A stretch of DNA of 64,000 nt from Sarcodiotheca gaudichaudii (taxonomy: Eukaryota > Rhodophyta > Florideophyceae > Gigartinales > Solieriaceae). The notes below the pieces were generated by a model. That model was not told the DNA's origin, searched no databases, and worked only from the letters and a program-made list of their open reading frames with translations. The stretch lies in contig JAUKVZ010000007.1 in assembly GCA_032355985.1 (NCBI GenBank), forward strand, positions 1 through 64,000, read 5' to 3'. A program made the translations under genes and the position numbers. This document shows, in pieces, positions 41,715 to 50,295 of the stretch. Position 1 is the stretch's first letter. Each line of letters opens with the position of its first letter.

Positions 41715-43075
41715 GCCAGGCGCCACTGCCAACTGATCATGGAGGCCCTGATCTTCGTGTGATTCTGGTCGGGCCTTCCGATCTGGACAGACGTCTGCGC
41801 AAGTCGCCTTCGATCGAGCTGGTGCGATCGCTTTCGCCCGTCGCTTCGTTGGCGGAGCTGACAATGCCGATTGATGACGCCTCGCCGCGGCATACGGCGA
41901 TTGTGGTTTCGCATCGATTGCTGAGCGCAACCGAATCGCGGCAATTCACAGATGCGGCGCGCTCGCTTGATCCTGATGTGCGCATCGTGGCGCTGGCGAC
42001 GGACGCCGAAGCCGCGGAGCTTGGAAGCGTTCAGGAGCTTGGCTTCGACGGGATGATCTCCGATCGGGCCGATGCGCGTGATCTGCAGGTGCTGGCGACG
42101 GCGCCTCGACAGACGATGCGCCGGGCGGAAGATCAAGCCCTTGAAGAAGCGGCGGCGACGATCGCCCAAGATCATCAGTATGCTGATGAATCATCCATCC
42201 AAGAAACACGACTGCTTTCGGCGCTGCTGGCCGGTGATGACGCGACTGAGGCGAGTCTTGCGATGTTGCGTCAGCGGCTGGGCACGGATGACTTTGCGTT
42301 TATCCAGGGCCCACGACCCGGCGAGGAGATTGGCGATACGCCGGTCGCCGAAGTGGCGCGGCATGGGCATACATTCGGCTGGCTGGCATCGACCAGCATT
42401 CCGACCGGAAAGCTTGCTGAGGCCGCACACTGGCTTTCGTACTGGATGGCGTTGATCCAGCAGCATCTGCAGCTGAAGAAGGCTGCATTTGAGGATTCGC
42501 TGACGGAGTCATGGAATCGCCGGTATTTCGATCAGTATCTGCCGCGTGCGCTTGAGCAGGCGCGGCTGGATCGTCGGGATCTGACGGTGCTGCTTTTCGA
42601 TATCGATGACTTCAAGACGTACAACGACGATTTCGGCCACGGCGCCGGCGACGAGATTCTTCGCGAGACGGTGAAGCTGCTGAAGTCGGTGATCCGTCCG
42701 ACAGATCTGGTCTGCCGCATCGGCGGGGATGAGTTCGTGGTGATCTTCGATGAGCCGATGGGCCCTCGGACGACGACGAGTCGGCATCCGAGTTCGATCA
42801 GCGATATCGCGGCTCGCTTCCGGCGCCAGATCGTGGAGCATCGCTTCCCCAAGCTGGGCCCGGAGGCGCTGGGCACGCTGACGATCTCAGGCGGCCTGGC
42901 GACGTATCCGTGGGACGGGCACGACGCCGAATCGCTGCTGGAGCGGGCTGATCAGCTGGCTCTGGAGTCCAAGCGGGCGGGGAAGAACCTGATCACGCTG
43001 GGGCAGGGCTCGCTGCGTGCGATGGGCCGTGACGAGGCCGAGAGCGGCCTTCATCCGTCCGATGACGAGGCCTGA
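41711..43075 (+). CDS. Diguanylate cyclase (GGDEF)
   Basis: The 454-residue protein makes cyclic di-GMP. Its GGDEF signature is intact (RIGGDEF near residue 338), with a product-inhibition RxxD (RPTD) five residues before it, and the nucleotide motif FDIDDFKTYNDDFGH. N-terminal to it are a receiver-like part (about 12-125; VILVGPSDLDRRL and FDGMISDRADA) and a GAF-like stretch. ATG 41711 overlaps the previous stop, so the two are coupled. An N-terminal phospho-site is not evident. Confidence 0.92.
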   Translation: MSQAPLPTDHGGPDLRVILVGPSDLDRRLRKSPSIELVRSLSPVASLAELTMPIDDASPRHTAIVVSHRLLSATESRQFTDAARSLDPDVRIVALATDAEAAELGSVQELGFDGMISDRADARDLQVLATAPRQTMRRAEDQALEEAAATIAQDHQYADESSIQETRLLSALLAGDDATEASLAMLRQRLGTDDFAFIQGPRPGEEIGDTPVAEVARHGHTFGWLASTSIPTGKLAEAAHWLSYWMALIQQHLQLKKAAFEDSLTESWNRRYFDQYLPRALEQARLDRRDLTVLLFDIDDFKTYNDDFGHGAGDEILRETVKLLKSVIRPTDLVCRIGGDEFVVIFDEPMGPRTTTSRHPSSISDIAARFRRQIVEHRFPKLGPEALGTLTISGGLATYPWDGHDAESLLERADQLALESKRAGKNLITLGQGSLRAMGRDEAESGLHPSDDEA

Positions 43076-43240
43076 AGGCCCCCCACGACGCCTTCTGCGG
43101 GCCATTGATAGAATCTCCCGACATATCACCTGAGGCGTGAACCCCCTCTGACTTGCCAGAAGGGCGGATTTCGTGAAGATGGTGACGCCTTTGGGGCACT
43201 CGGGCCCCCTTCATCCCAACCCCCCGCATGGAGACGCAGC
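43076..43240. other. Upstream region of the Hc1-like gene
   Basis: Contains TAGAAT at 43109-43114, a possible -10 element, leaving a leader of about 120 bases. No gene is seen. Confidence 0.4.
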
Positions 43241-43414
43241 GTGGAGGAATACGAGCGCCTGAAGCAGTTGGTCGCGGAAGTCGACGAGGACATGAAGAAG
43301 GCCATCGGAGGCAACAAGGCCGCCGGCACCCGTGTGCGAAAAGCGATGCAGGATGTCAAGAACGCGGCCCAGCAGGTTCGTGTGAAGGTCCTGGAGCTTC
43401 GTGACGACGGCTGA
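43241..43414 (+). CDS. Small histone H1-like (Hc1) protein
   Basis: The 57-residue product starts at GTG 43241, with GGAG 7 bases upstream. It reads YERLKQLVAEVDEDMKKA, then AGTRVRKAMQDVKNAAQQVR and VKVLELRDDG, the conserved core of Hc1-like histone proteins of chlamydiae and planctomycetes. Unlike chlamydial Hc1 it lacks the long Lys/Ala tail, so DNA compaction may be weaker. Its stop overlaps the next ATG (TGATG), coupling it to the FabZ gene. It is too short for many automatic annotations. Confidence 0.72.
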   Translation: MEEYERLKQLVAEVDEDMKKAIGGNKAAGTRVRKAMQDVKNAAQQVRVKVLELRDDG

Positions 43415-43947
43415 TGAGTTCAGTTGACGCCGTCATGACGCCGAGTGACCCCCCTTCGCGCGGTTCCGACCATCTCTTCGATGTGTCGGAGCTTGATCTT
43501 GCGCAGAAAGTCTTAACCAAGTCTCAGCTTGAGTCCTGGAACCCCCATCGTGACAAGATGGCCCAGCTTGACGGCGTGATCTGGCATTCGCCGGATTTCG
43601 GTCAGGGAGTTGGCGTCAAGCATGTGCGCGAAGATGAGTTCTGGGTGAGCGGACACTTTCCGGGCGACCCGATTCTTCCGGGCGTCCTGATGGTTGAGGC
43701 CGGTGCGCAGCTTGCGAACTTCATGTTCTTTGCGCGTAGGAAGACATTGACAATCGCGGGATTCACGCGGATCGACAACACGGTTTTCCGTGGGAAGGTC
43801 AGGCCCGGCGATGATCTTGTCATCCTGTGCCAGGCCATCAAGTTTCATCCGAAGCGATTCGTCAGCGATATCCAGGGTCTGGTCGGCAATCGCGTCGTCT
43901 TCTCGAGCTGCATCACCGGCATGATTCTTCGTGGGCGCAGCGAGTAA
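43414..43947 (+). CDS. FabZ-like 3-hydroxyacyl-ACP dehydratase
   Basis: The 177-residue hot-dog protein has the FabZ active-site helix VSGHFPGDPILPGVLMVEAGAQ-type sequence (His and Glu catalytic, about residues 78-97) and FRGKVRPGDDLVI. It dehydrates 3-hydroxyacyl-ACP in fatty-acid synthesis, or a related acyl step. An N-terminal extension of about 40 residues precedes the domain, more than in typical FabZ. It overlaps the Hc1-like gene by one base of TGATG. Confidence 0.85.
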   Translation: MSSVDAVMTPSDPPSRGSDHLFDVSELDLAQKVLTKSQLESWNPHRDKMAQLDGVIWHSPDFGQGVGVKHVREDEFWVSGHFPGDPILPGVLMVEAGAQLANFMFFARRKTLTIAGFTRIDNTVFRGKVRPGDDLVILCQAIKFHPKRFVSDIQGLVGNRVVFSSCITGMILRGRSE

Positions 43948-44037
43948 CGCTGCGTCTCTGAATCGTCGCCGTTCATCACACAGTTATTTCGCGCGGCGCC
44001 AGCGCGTGCCGCGACGTTGATCGCGATCCGTCCCGCC

Positions 44038-45036
44038 ATGAGCAGCTTCGGTCCAATACAGTGCGCGCCGATTCTCAAGGCGAAGGTGTGGGGTGGACGT
44101 CGACTTGCTGAACTCGGCAAGACGCTGCCGCCGGGCGAGCGCATCGGCGAGTCATGGGAAATCGCAGACTTACGATCGACGAGTGTCTCCGGCGGCGGCG
44201 GCGGCTCGGCGCATTCAACGATTGCGCATGGACCGGGCGCCGGCGGAACGATCGATCAGCTTCTTGCTGACCATGCATCCGACGTGCTGGGCGCCCATGC
44301 GGCTTCGGCCGGCTGTGCTTTTCCGCTGCTGATCAAGTTTCTCGATGCAGGCGAGCATCTGAGCGTGCAGACGCATCCCAGCGAGGCGTATGCGAAGGCT
44401 CATCCGGATGCCCATCTCAAGACGGAGAGCTGGTTTGTCGTGGATGCCGAGCCGGGGGCGAAGATCTACAAGGGTCTGCAGGAGGGGCTGACGCCGGAGT
44501 CATTTCGGGCGCACATCGAAGATGGCAGCGTCGTCGATGATCTGCTGGCCATCGAAGTGAAGCCGGGAGACTGCTTCAACCTTCCCAGTGGCGAGGTGCA
44601 TGCTCTTGGGGCGGGCGTGCTGGTCGCGGAGATTCAGACGCCGAGCGATACGACGTTTCGCGTCTTTGACTGGGGGCGCACCGGGCGGGAGCTGCACGTC
44701 GATCAGGCGCTGCAGTGCATCGATTTTGCGAATCCGTGCAGCGGCAACGAGCCGGCGCGTTTTGATGGCGATGGGCGCGGGCGGATGATTCGCACGACGT
44801 TTTTCGAGATCGATCAGATCAATCTGGCGCCGGGCGAGACGATGCAGATCGGCGACACGGACGGGCCGACGTTGGTCATGTCCATTTCCGGCGCCGGCGA
44901 GGTGTGCGCAAAGACTGATATGGCGCTGGCGGCGCCGGCCGGTATGACGACGCTGCTGCCCGCTGCACTTGGCAGCGTCACGTGCGCAGCGAAGAGCGAA
45001 GCGCGCTGGACGGCGCTGGTCATCACATTGCCCTGA
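44038..45036 (+). CDS. manA: Type I mannose-6-phosphate isomerase
   Basis: The 332-residue cupin enzyme interconverts mannose-6-phosphate and fructose-6-phosphate. Zinc ligands are seen in LSVQTHPSE, and further on in NLPSGEVHALGAG; the reaction also uses the conserved IQTPSDTTFRVFDWGR segment. An insertion of Gly/Ser (SGGGGGSAHS) lies near residue 52. ATG 44038 fits MSSFGPIQCAPILKAKVWGG. It supplies mannose for glycans, compatible with the aminotransferase gene convergent to it. Confidence 0.88.
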   Translation: MSSFGPIQCAPILKAKVWGGRRLAELGKTLPPGERIGESWEIADLRSTSVSGGGGGSAHSTIAHGPGAGGTIDQLLADHASDVLGAHAASAGCAFPLLIKFLDAGEHLSVQTHPSEAYAKAHPDAHLKTESWFVVDAEPGAKIYKGLQEGLTPESFRAHIEDGSVVDDLLAIEVKPGDCFNLPSGEVHALGAGVLVAEIQTPSDTTFRVFDWGRTGRELHVDQALQCIDFANPCSGNEPARFDGDGRGRMIRTTFFEIDQINLAPGETMQIGDTDGPTLVMSISGAGEVCAKTDMALAAPAGMTTLLPAALGSVTCAAKSEARWTALVITLP

Positions 45037-45043
45037 CGATCAA

Positions 45044-46225
45044 TCAGATGCGGTACGCGCTTGCGACCTTGGCCATCGCTGCGCCGACGTAGTCGAGCTG
45101 TCCATCCTCAAGCGCATGATGCACGGGGATGCAGAAGAGGGACTGCGCGAGGTGATCGGCGCTGGGCAGTTGCTCCGTGACGTACGCCTCGAATGCAGGC
45201 TGACGCGTGAGCGCTCTGGGATAGTGGACTGCACAGGCCACGCCTTCGGCGCGAAGGGCGTCGACAAACTCATCCCGCGTGCAGCTGAAGCGTTCGAGAT
45301 CCAGACGGACGGCGTACAGGTGGTACACATGCTCGCCGCCGGGCGTGGTGCGCGGCGCCGCGAGGCCTTCGATATCGCTGAGCATTCTGGTGAGTCGATC
45401 GGCGTTTCGCCTGCGGGCAGCGGTCATCTTCGCAAGCCGCTTGAGCTGGCTTGCGCCGATGGCGCCCTCGACATCGGACATGCGGTAGTTGTAGCCGACG
45501 GAGGTGTGCAGATACTTCTCGGTCTCGCCATGACTGCGCAGGGCGCGGATGCGTGCGGCCAGGTCGTCGTCATTGGTGGTGACCATGCCGCCTTCGCCGC
45601 AGGTCATGTTCTTGGTGGGATAGAAGCTGTAGGTGACGACATCGCCGAAGCTGCCGGCGCCGCGGCCATTGAAGGTCGCCAGATGCGCCTGGGCCGCATC
45701 GTGAATGACGGAGAGCTCATGCTCGACGGCGAGATTCTCGACGCCATCCATATCGACGGGATTGCCGTAGAGCAGCGTGGTGGCGATGGCGGTGGTCTTC
45801 GGCGTGATCTTGCTTCGCGCATCATCGAGGTCGATGCAGTAGGTCTCGGGATCGGCATCGACGAAGATCGGACGTGCGCCGCGCGCGACGAGCATGGATG
45901 CGGTGGCGATGTATGTCCACGCGGGGCAGAGCACATCATCACCCGGTTCGATGAGCGGCTCGTAGGCGAGCTGCAATGCGCATGTGCCGTTGGCGCAGGC
46001 GATGGCGTGCCGTGCGCCGGTCATCTCGGCGAAGGTCTCTTCAAACTCGGCGACGCGCGGGCCCTGCGCGAGCATGCCGGATCGAAGCACGCCGACGGCG
46101 GCCTCGATGTCATCTTCGGTGAGCTCCACCTTGATCATGGGGATCGTCTGAGGTGAGACGGCGACACCGCCCTTGACGGCAAGGGATGCGAGCGCATCAG
46201 CGCTGGAAGTGGTCTGTTCGTGCAT
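45044..46225 (-). CDS. DegT/DnrJ/EryC1/StrS-family PLP aminotransferase
   Basis: The 393-residue enzyme aminates nucleotide-bound keto-sugars in cell-surface glycan synthesis. The PLP lysine lies in FYPTKNMTCGEGG, and IHDAAQAHLA and YNYRMSDVEGAIG are family signatures. The start at 46225 has AAGG upstream; residues 1-28 precede the folded domain. It stands alone, convergent to the mannose isomerase, and the exact sugar cannot be told. Confidence 0.9.
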   Translation of the reverse strand: MHEQTTSSADALASLAVKGGVAVSPQTIPMIKVELTEDDIEAAVGVLRSGMLAQGPRVAEFEETFAEMTGARHAIACANGTCALQLAYEPLIEPGDDVLCPAWTYIATASMLVARGARPIFVDADPETYCIDLDDARSKITPKTTAIATTLLYGNPVDMDGVENLAVEHELSVIHDAAQAHLATFNGRGAGSFGDVVTYSFYPTKNMTCGEGGMVTTNDDDLAARIRALRSHGETEKYLHTSVGYNYRMSDVEGAIGASQLKRLAKMTAARRRNADRLTRMLSDIEGLAAPRTTPGGEHVYHLYAVRLDLERFSCTRDEFVDALRAEGVACAVHYPRALTRQPAFEAYVTEQLPSADHLAQSLFCIPVHHALEDGQLDYVGAAMAKVASAYRI

Positions 46226-46518
46226 TCGTAGCGAGCCTTTCGCGGGTCATTCCGGGCGGAGAAATGTAGCGAATTCGAGGCGCACGCGTCAGAGGACGGA
46301 CGCAGGCTTTCCCAGCTTCGCATGTGACGCCCGAGAACCTCCCTGCGGACGTGATGTCAATCGAAAACCACAGTCGATTCGGGAGGAATCCGGCCGGAGG
46401 GTTCCTCCAATCGGCACAGACCAGCGCCGGAGGGCGTCCGGAAGCGCGCTTTCGCGCCGCAGACAGAAGGGGCAGTGAATCAACGCCGATATCGCTCGCG
46501 GTGAGGAGAAGTTGATCC
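46226..46518. other. Interval before the 69-codon gene
   Basis: No gene is seen. An ATCGA/TCGAT hairpin near 46361-46380 and AT-poor sequence only. Confidence 0.4.
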
Positions 46519-46728
46519 ATGAGCACGTCACGGCAAACCTTTTCGCAGGTCAAAGACATCTTGAAGAAGCTCGATCGATCGATCGACGCGGCGCGCGCCA
46601 AGCGGCTCGGTGATGAACCGACGCCGGCGCGAACGTCCGAAGATCCATCGACCAATGGCGCACCCAAAGCGGGACCCCCGCTTGATCGCGCCAATGGCCA
46701 GTCGGCCTTCCAGCGGCGCGTCGGATAA
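46519..46728 (+). CDS. Small basic protein of unknown function
   Basis: The 69-residue product begins STSRQTFSQVKDILKKLDRSIDAARAKR, a likely amphipathic helix, followed by a Pro/Ser-rich tail. GAGGAG before ATG 46519 supports translation. No domain is recognised. It lies 129 bases before the STAS gene in the same direction. Confidence 0.5.
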   Translation: MSTSRQTFSQVKDILKKLDRSIDAARAKRLGDEPTPARTSEDPSTNGAPKAGPPLDRANGQSAFQRRVG

Positions 46729-46857
46729 GCGGCCAGTCCGCGCAACCGTCAAGGTCACGCCGGAACCTGCAGCCGTTGGCTGCAGCGCGCCGGCCAATTG
46801 GCCGATCCTTTATGCGTGATCACCAGACCGGGGGGTGGGTGATCCGGGGAGACGGCC

Positions 46858-47352
46858 GTGTTCTTCAAACGAATGAACGAACGTCAGATGAAGCCCGCGC
46901 GCCACGGCGCCGACGGGCGTGCCTCCAGTCTCGAGCCGCTGGTCGATGGAGGTGATCCCGGCGGATCGCTTCCGGACGTCCAGGCCTCGTCGCAGCCGAC
47001 GCAGCTTGCGTCCCTGGATCGTCTCGGACAGACGGTCGTGGCGACGATCACGGTCACGGAGCTGACTGGAAGGGACACCGCCGAACTGGTGGCCGAGTTG
47101 CTCGTCCATGTCGAAGGCTCCGGTGTTCGTCACTTCGTCTTCGATCTGCAGAACGTCAATTACATGGACTCATCCTGCATCGGCGTGATGGTCGAGATGC
47201 TGACGCAGCTGCAGAAAGCCGGCGGCCGCATCGCCCTGGTCAACGCGAGTCAGTCCGTCGACTGCCTCTTCAAGCTGACCAAGCTGGATCGGATCTTCCC
47301 GATCTGTCCGGACGTGATGATGGCGATCGAAGCCGTTGAACGAGCCGGCTAG
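46858..47352 (+). CDS. STAS-domain (anti-anti-sigma type) protein
   Basis: The C-terminal about 105 residues form a STAS domain: VVATITVTELTGRDTAEL, and FDLQNVNYMDSSCIGVMVEM, in which one of the two Ser before Cys is the usual phosphorylation site of SpoIIAA-like proteins. The first 55 residues are a flexible leader. GTG 46858 has GGGGAG 6 bases upstream. In partner-switching systems such proteins are dephosphorylated by SpoIIE-type phosphatases; one is encoded at 58344, 11 kb away. Confidence 0.84.
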   Translation: MFFKRMNERQMKPARHGADGRASSLEPLVDGGDPGGSLPDVQASSQPTQLASLDRLGQTVVATITVTELTGRDTAELVAELLVHVEGSGVRHFVFDLQNVNYMDSSCIGVMVEMLTQLQKAGGRIALVNASQSVDCLFKLTKLDRIFPICPDVMMAIEAVERAG

Positions 47353-47387
47353 ATCCGACCGAATCAGTCCGTATACCATCCGGCATC

Positions 47388-47792
47388 ATGGCTCTCAGCC
47401 TGACGAGAATGGTCGCGCTATCGCTGGTGATCGCCTGCGCTTCGCTGTCGCTTCCGGCGTGTTCGGAGTCGACGCCGCCGCAGGCTGAGTCTGCGTCTGC
47501 GCTGATTGACGTCGCGTCGATCGATCGGAAGTCCGCATATGACATCCTGCTGACCAGCGCCGGTGAGCGGCCTGAGGCTGTCGCTGAGGCGATCTCAGGG
47601 GAAACGGGGATCATGGTGGAGCGGGTGCGTGCGTTGATGGCTTCGCTGCCCATGTCCGTGCTGGATCAATGTCCGGGAACGAAGGCTCGCCGCATCGTGC
47701 AGGCGCTGCAGGATGCGGGCGGGCGCGTTCATCTGACGCGCCAGCCGATGACCGACGAGGCTCGCCGCCAGCTTCTGGAGCGGGACGGCTGA
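47388..47792 (+). CDS. Lipoprotein with ribosomal L7/L12 C-terminal-like domain
   Basis: A lipoprotein signal (SLVIACASLSLPAC, Cys near 25) precedes about 70 residues, AYDILLTSAGERPEAVAEAI, TGIMVERVRALMASLP, KARRIVQALQDAGGRVHL. These follow the order of the L7/L12 C-terminal domain (lysine-rich helices, GL-like turn, final AGa-V strand). The conserved basic residues that contact translation factors are mostly missing. TATACC 16 bases upstream suggests a nearly leaderless start. An envelope role is inferred from the signal. Confidence 0.58.
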   Translation: MALSLTRMVALSLVIACASLSLPACSESTPPQAESASALIDVASIDRKSAYDILLTSAGERPEAVAEAISGETGIMVERVRALMASLPMSVLDQCPGTKARRIVQALQDAGGRVHLTRQPMTDEARRQLLERDG

Positions 47793-47976
47793 ATGACCTC
47801 GCCGCGGGACCCGGAATCGGGGCTTTCAACCCCCGGCCAGAATGCCCTATTCTGCGAACAATGAGCAGGGAACTGGAAGTTTCCATGCCGTCCGCCGGTT
47901 AACACAGTTGGATGCGGCGGTGATCCTGCCGATCCCGAATCTGTTCGCCGCACCCTTTCTTTCATTGGAGATCGCC

Positions 47977-49107
47977 ATGCCGATCCGCTCATCTCTTCGT
48001 CTCGGCGCCGCGCTGAGCATGTCCGCCATCATCGCCGCCGCCTGCCTGTCCTCGAGCGCCATCGCCGGCGCCGACACGAAGGCCGAATATCCCGCGTATG
48101 CCGAGATGGAGCTGTACGCCACGGACTTCCGGGGCGAAGAGGCGCCCGATCTGGATGCTGAATTCTGGATCGGCAAGAGGCCGAAGACCAAGGACAAGGT
48201 CGTCATGGTCGAGTTCTGGGCGACGTGGTGCGGACCTTGCAAGGACTCCATCCCGAAGCTGAACAAGTGGCACAAGAAGTACGGCGACGATCTCGTCATC
48301 ATCGGGATGTCCGATGAGAGACGAAATGAAGTGGAGCCCTTCGCAAAGAAGATGGGCATGCGCTACGCCGTCGCCAGCGACACGAATGGCCGCATGAAGC
48401 GCGAGCTTGGCGTGCGCGGCATTCCCAATGCATTCATCGTGAGTTCCGACGGCATCGTGCGCTGGCAGGGCCTGCCGTGGGATCTGAACGACGACACGAT
48501 CGAGCAGATCATCGCGGCCAACAAGGCTGCCGTGGCGGGCGATGACGTGGCGTCGATGTCAGGATCCAAGGACGAGGGCATGAAGTCCCGCAAGGCGATC
48601 GGCGCTGAGTATCCGGAGTTCGATCGAAAGGCTCGTTTCCAGGCGCGCGATCTTCGCGGCAAGCAGGGTCCGCGGATCGAAGTCGCCAAGTGGATGAACG
48701 AGGAGCCTGATCTCGAGGACAAGGTCGTCGTGCTGGAGTTCTGGGCCACCTGGTGCGGCCCCTGTGTCAAGATCATCCCGCACGTCAACAAGCTGCATAA
48801 GCGATACAAGGATGATGTCGCCTTTATCAACGTCTCTGCCGAGAACGAAAACGTCGTCCGGGACTTCATGAAGAAGACACCGATGGAGATGTATGTGGCG
48901 ATCGATCCGAATCGCCGCATGAGCGGCAAGATTCGCAATCGCACCATCCCCCACGCGATCGTGATGAGCTCCGACGGGGTGGTCCGCTGGCAGGGTCATC
49001 CGGCGCAGCTGAAGGAAAGCACGCTGAAGCAGATCATCGCGGCCAATCACTCCGACCTGGAGCGGACGGCCAGCGCTGAGCCGGCGGGCCAACGATACGA
49101 GCAGTGA
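47977..49107 (+). CDS. Secreted tandem thioredoxin/TlpA-like protein
   Basis: After a signal peptide (about residues 1-31) there are two TlpA-type thioredoxin domains, each with WATWCGPC: WCGPCKDSIPKL near 88-99 and WCGPCVKIIPHV in the second half. Both keep the cis-proline loop (GIPNAFIV, TIPHAIVM) and an ...SSDGxVRWQG segment. It would act in reductive or oxidative thiol chemistry in the periplasm. TTGGAGA before ATG 47977 supports the start. A duplicated domain in one chain is less common than single TlpA. Confidence 0.88.
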   Translation: MPIRSSLRLGAALSMSAIIAAACLSSSAIAGADTKAEYPAYAEMELYATDFRGEEAPDLDAEFWIGKRPKTKDKVVMVEFWATWCGPCKDSIPKLNKWHKKYGDDLVIIGMSDERRNEVEPFAKKMGMRYAVASDTNGRMKRELGVRGIPNAFIVSSDGIVRWQGLPWDLNDDTIEQIIAANKAAVAGDDVASMSGSKDEGMKSRKAIGAEYPEFDRKARFQARDLRGKQGPRIEVAKWMNEEPDLEDKVVVLEFWATWCGPCVKIIPHVNKLHKRYKDDVAFINVSAENENVVRDFMKKTPMEMYVAIDPNRRMSGKIRNRTIPHAIVMSSDGVVRWQGHPAQLKESTLKQIIAANHSDLERTASAEPAGQRYEQ

Positions 49108-49237
49108 TCGCGTCCTGACTGACGGGCCGGCGGGCGCCGGCGGCGCTTCGACGAGGATGATCCCCGCCCTGGCCGATGGGGTCGCGGATGGGACTTGCCT
49201 GGTCCGATCGGGGCGGTACCATCTGCCCTGCCATCAG

Positions 49238-49308
49238 TGGGGATTAGTGTAACGGTAGCACGACTGATTCTGGTTCAGTTAGTCAAGGTTCGAATCCTTG
49301 ATCCCCAG
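49238..49308 (+). tRNA. tRNA-Gln (CTG)
   Basis: TGGGGAT (49238-49244) pairs with ATCCCCA (49301-49307). The anticodon loop TTCTGGT lies between CTGA and TCAG, so the anticodon is CTG. The T-arm GGTTCGAATCC is present; discriminator G, no encoded CCA. A terminator follows at 49320. Confidence 0.95.
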
Positions 49309-49319
49309 TTCAAGACACG

Positions 49320-49356
49320 CGGCCGCCGAGGCCAGCTTCGGCGGCCGTATTCTTTT
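49320..49356 (+). terminator. Terminator after tRNA-Gln
   Basis: CGGCCGCCGA (49320-49329) pairs perfectly with TCGGCGGCCG (49338-49347), followed by TATTCTTTT. Confidence 0.88.
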
Positions 49357-49385
49357 GACAATACGAAGAGCCCCTCGTTCGATTG

Positions 49386-50114
49386 ATGCCGAAGTCCATC
49401 GACTCCATTTCGGTCCTGCTGATACAGATCCGGGAACGCCACGATGTGCAGGAGCACGAACGCTGGTGTGTGATCGAACAGGGCGGACTGGCCGACAGCC
49501 AGATCCACTCGCTCAATGTCGTCAATGAGCCGACGATTCCCGACGAGCGCCTTGAGGGCGATGTCGTCGTCATCGGCGGCGCCGGCGTTCATTCCGTCAC
49601 TCAGCAGTATGACTTCACCGATCGTCTCACCGACGTCGTGCGGCGGCTTATCGACGAGGGGCGGCCGCTGCTGGGGCTGTGCTGGGGGCATCAGTTCATC
49701 GCCAAGGCGATGGGCGGGTCGGTCATCACGGATCGGAATCGCTCCGAGGTGGGCACGTTTGATGTCACGCTGACGGATGCGGGGACGACGGATCCCCTGC
49801 TGGCCGGATTGCCTGAGACGTTCCCGGCGCACATGGGGCACAACGATCGCGTGGAGCGTCTGCCGGAGGGCGCCATCGAGCTCGCTCGCTCGGAGCTGTG
49901 CACGAACCAGGTCTTTCGTTTGAAGGACAAGCCGGTGTACGGCGCGCAGTTTCATGTGGAGCTGACGCCGCAGCGGCTGCGGGAGCGTCTGGCGGTGTAT
50001 CAGGCGCAGTACATGGCTGATCAGCCGCCGCTGACAGGCGATCATGATGATCGCCTTCGTGAAACGCCGGAGGCGAATGGATTGCTTCGGCGCTTCGTCG
50101 AGCGTTACGCGTAA
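49386..50114 (+). CDS. Class I glutamine amidotransferase-like protein
   Basis: The 242-residue protein is a GATase1 domain: nucleophile in LLGLCWGHQFIA (Cys near 98), GQ-like MGHNDRVERLP, and AQFHVELT with the catalytic His. The usual partner synthase domain is absent, so it may serve a separate synthetase or hydrolyse another substrate, as in GMP-synthase-like YfeJ/gamma-glutamyl proteins. ATG 49386 lies 26 bases after a TTGACA element. Confidence 0.82.
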   Translation: MPKSIDSISVLLIQIRERHDVQEHERWCVIEQGGLADSQIHSLNVVNEPTIPDERLEGDVVVIGGAGVHSVTQQYDFTDRLTDVVRRLIDEGRPLLGLCWGHQFIAKAMGGSVITDRNRSEVGTFDVTLTDAGTTDPLLAGLPETFPAHMGHNDRVERLPEGAIELARSELCTNQVFRLKDKPVYGAQFHVELTPQRLRERLAVYQAQYMADQPPLTGDHDDRLRETPEANGLLRRFVERYA

Positions 50115-50144
50115 CGACTGCGTTTCACGCGGGTTCGCTTTCAA

Positions 50145-50188
50145 AAGCGCAAAAGAGAAACCGGCCGCCTGTTGGCTAGGCGGCCGGT
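50145..50188 (-). terminator. Terminator of the pseudopilin gene
   Basis: ACCGGCCGCC (50160-50169) and GGCGGCCGGT (50179-50188) form a perfect 10-bp stem. Read on the minus strand it is followed by TTCTCTTTT. It lies 108 bases after the pseudopilin stop. Confidence 0.75.
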
Positions 50189-50295
50189 CTCAGTGTCGAT
50201 CCGACCCAGAGATGGGCCGGGCCAGTATGTCTGAGCCGGTCAGGATGCGGCGTGTTCGCTTACGCGGCCGGACCCTGACGGGCGTTCAGCAGAGA

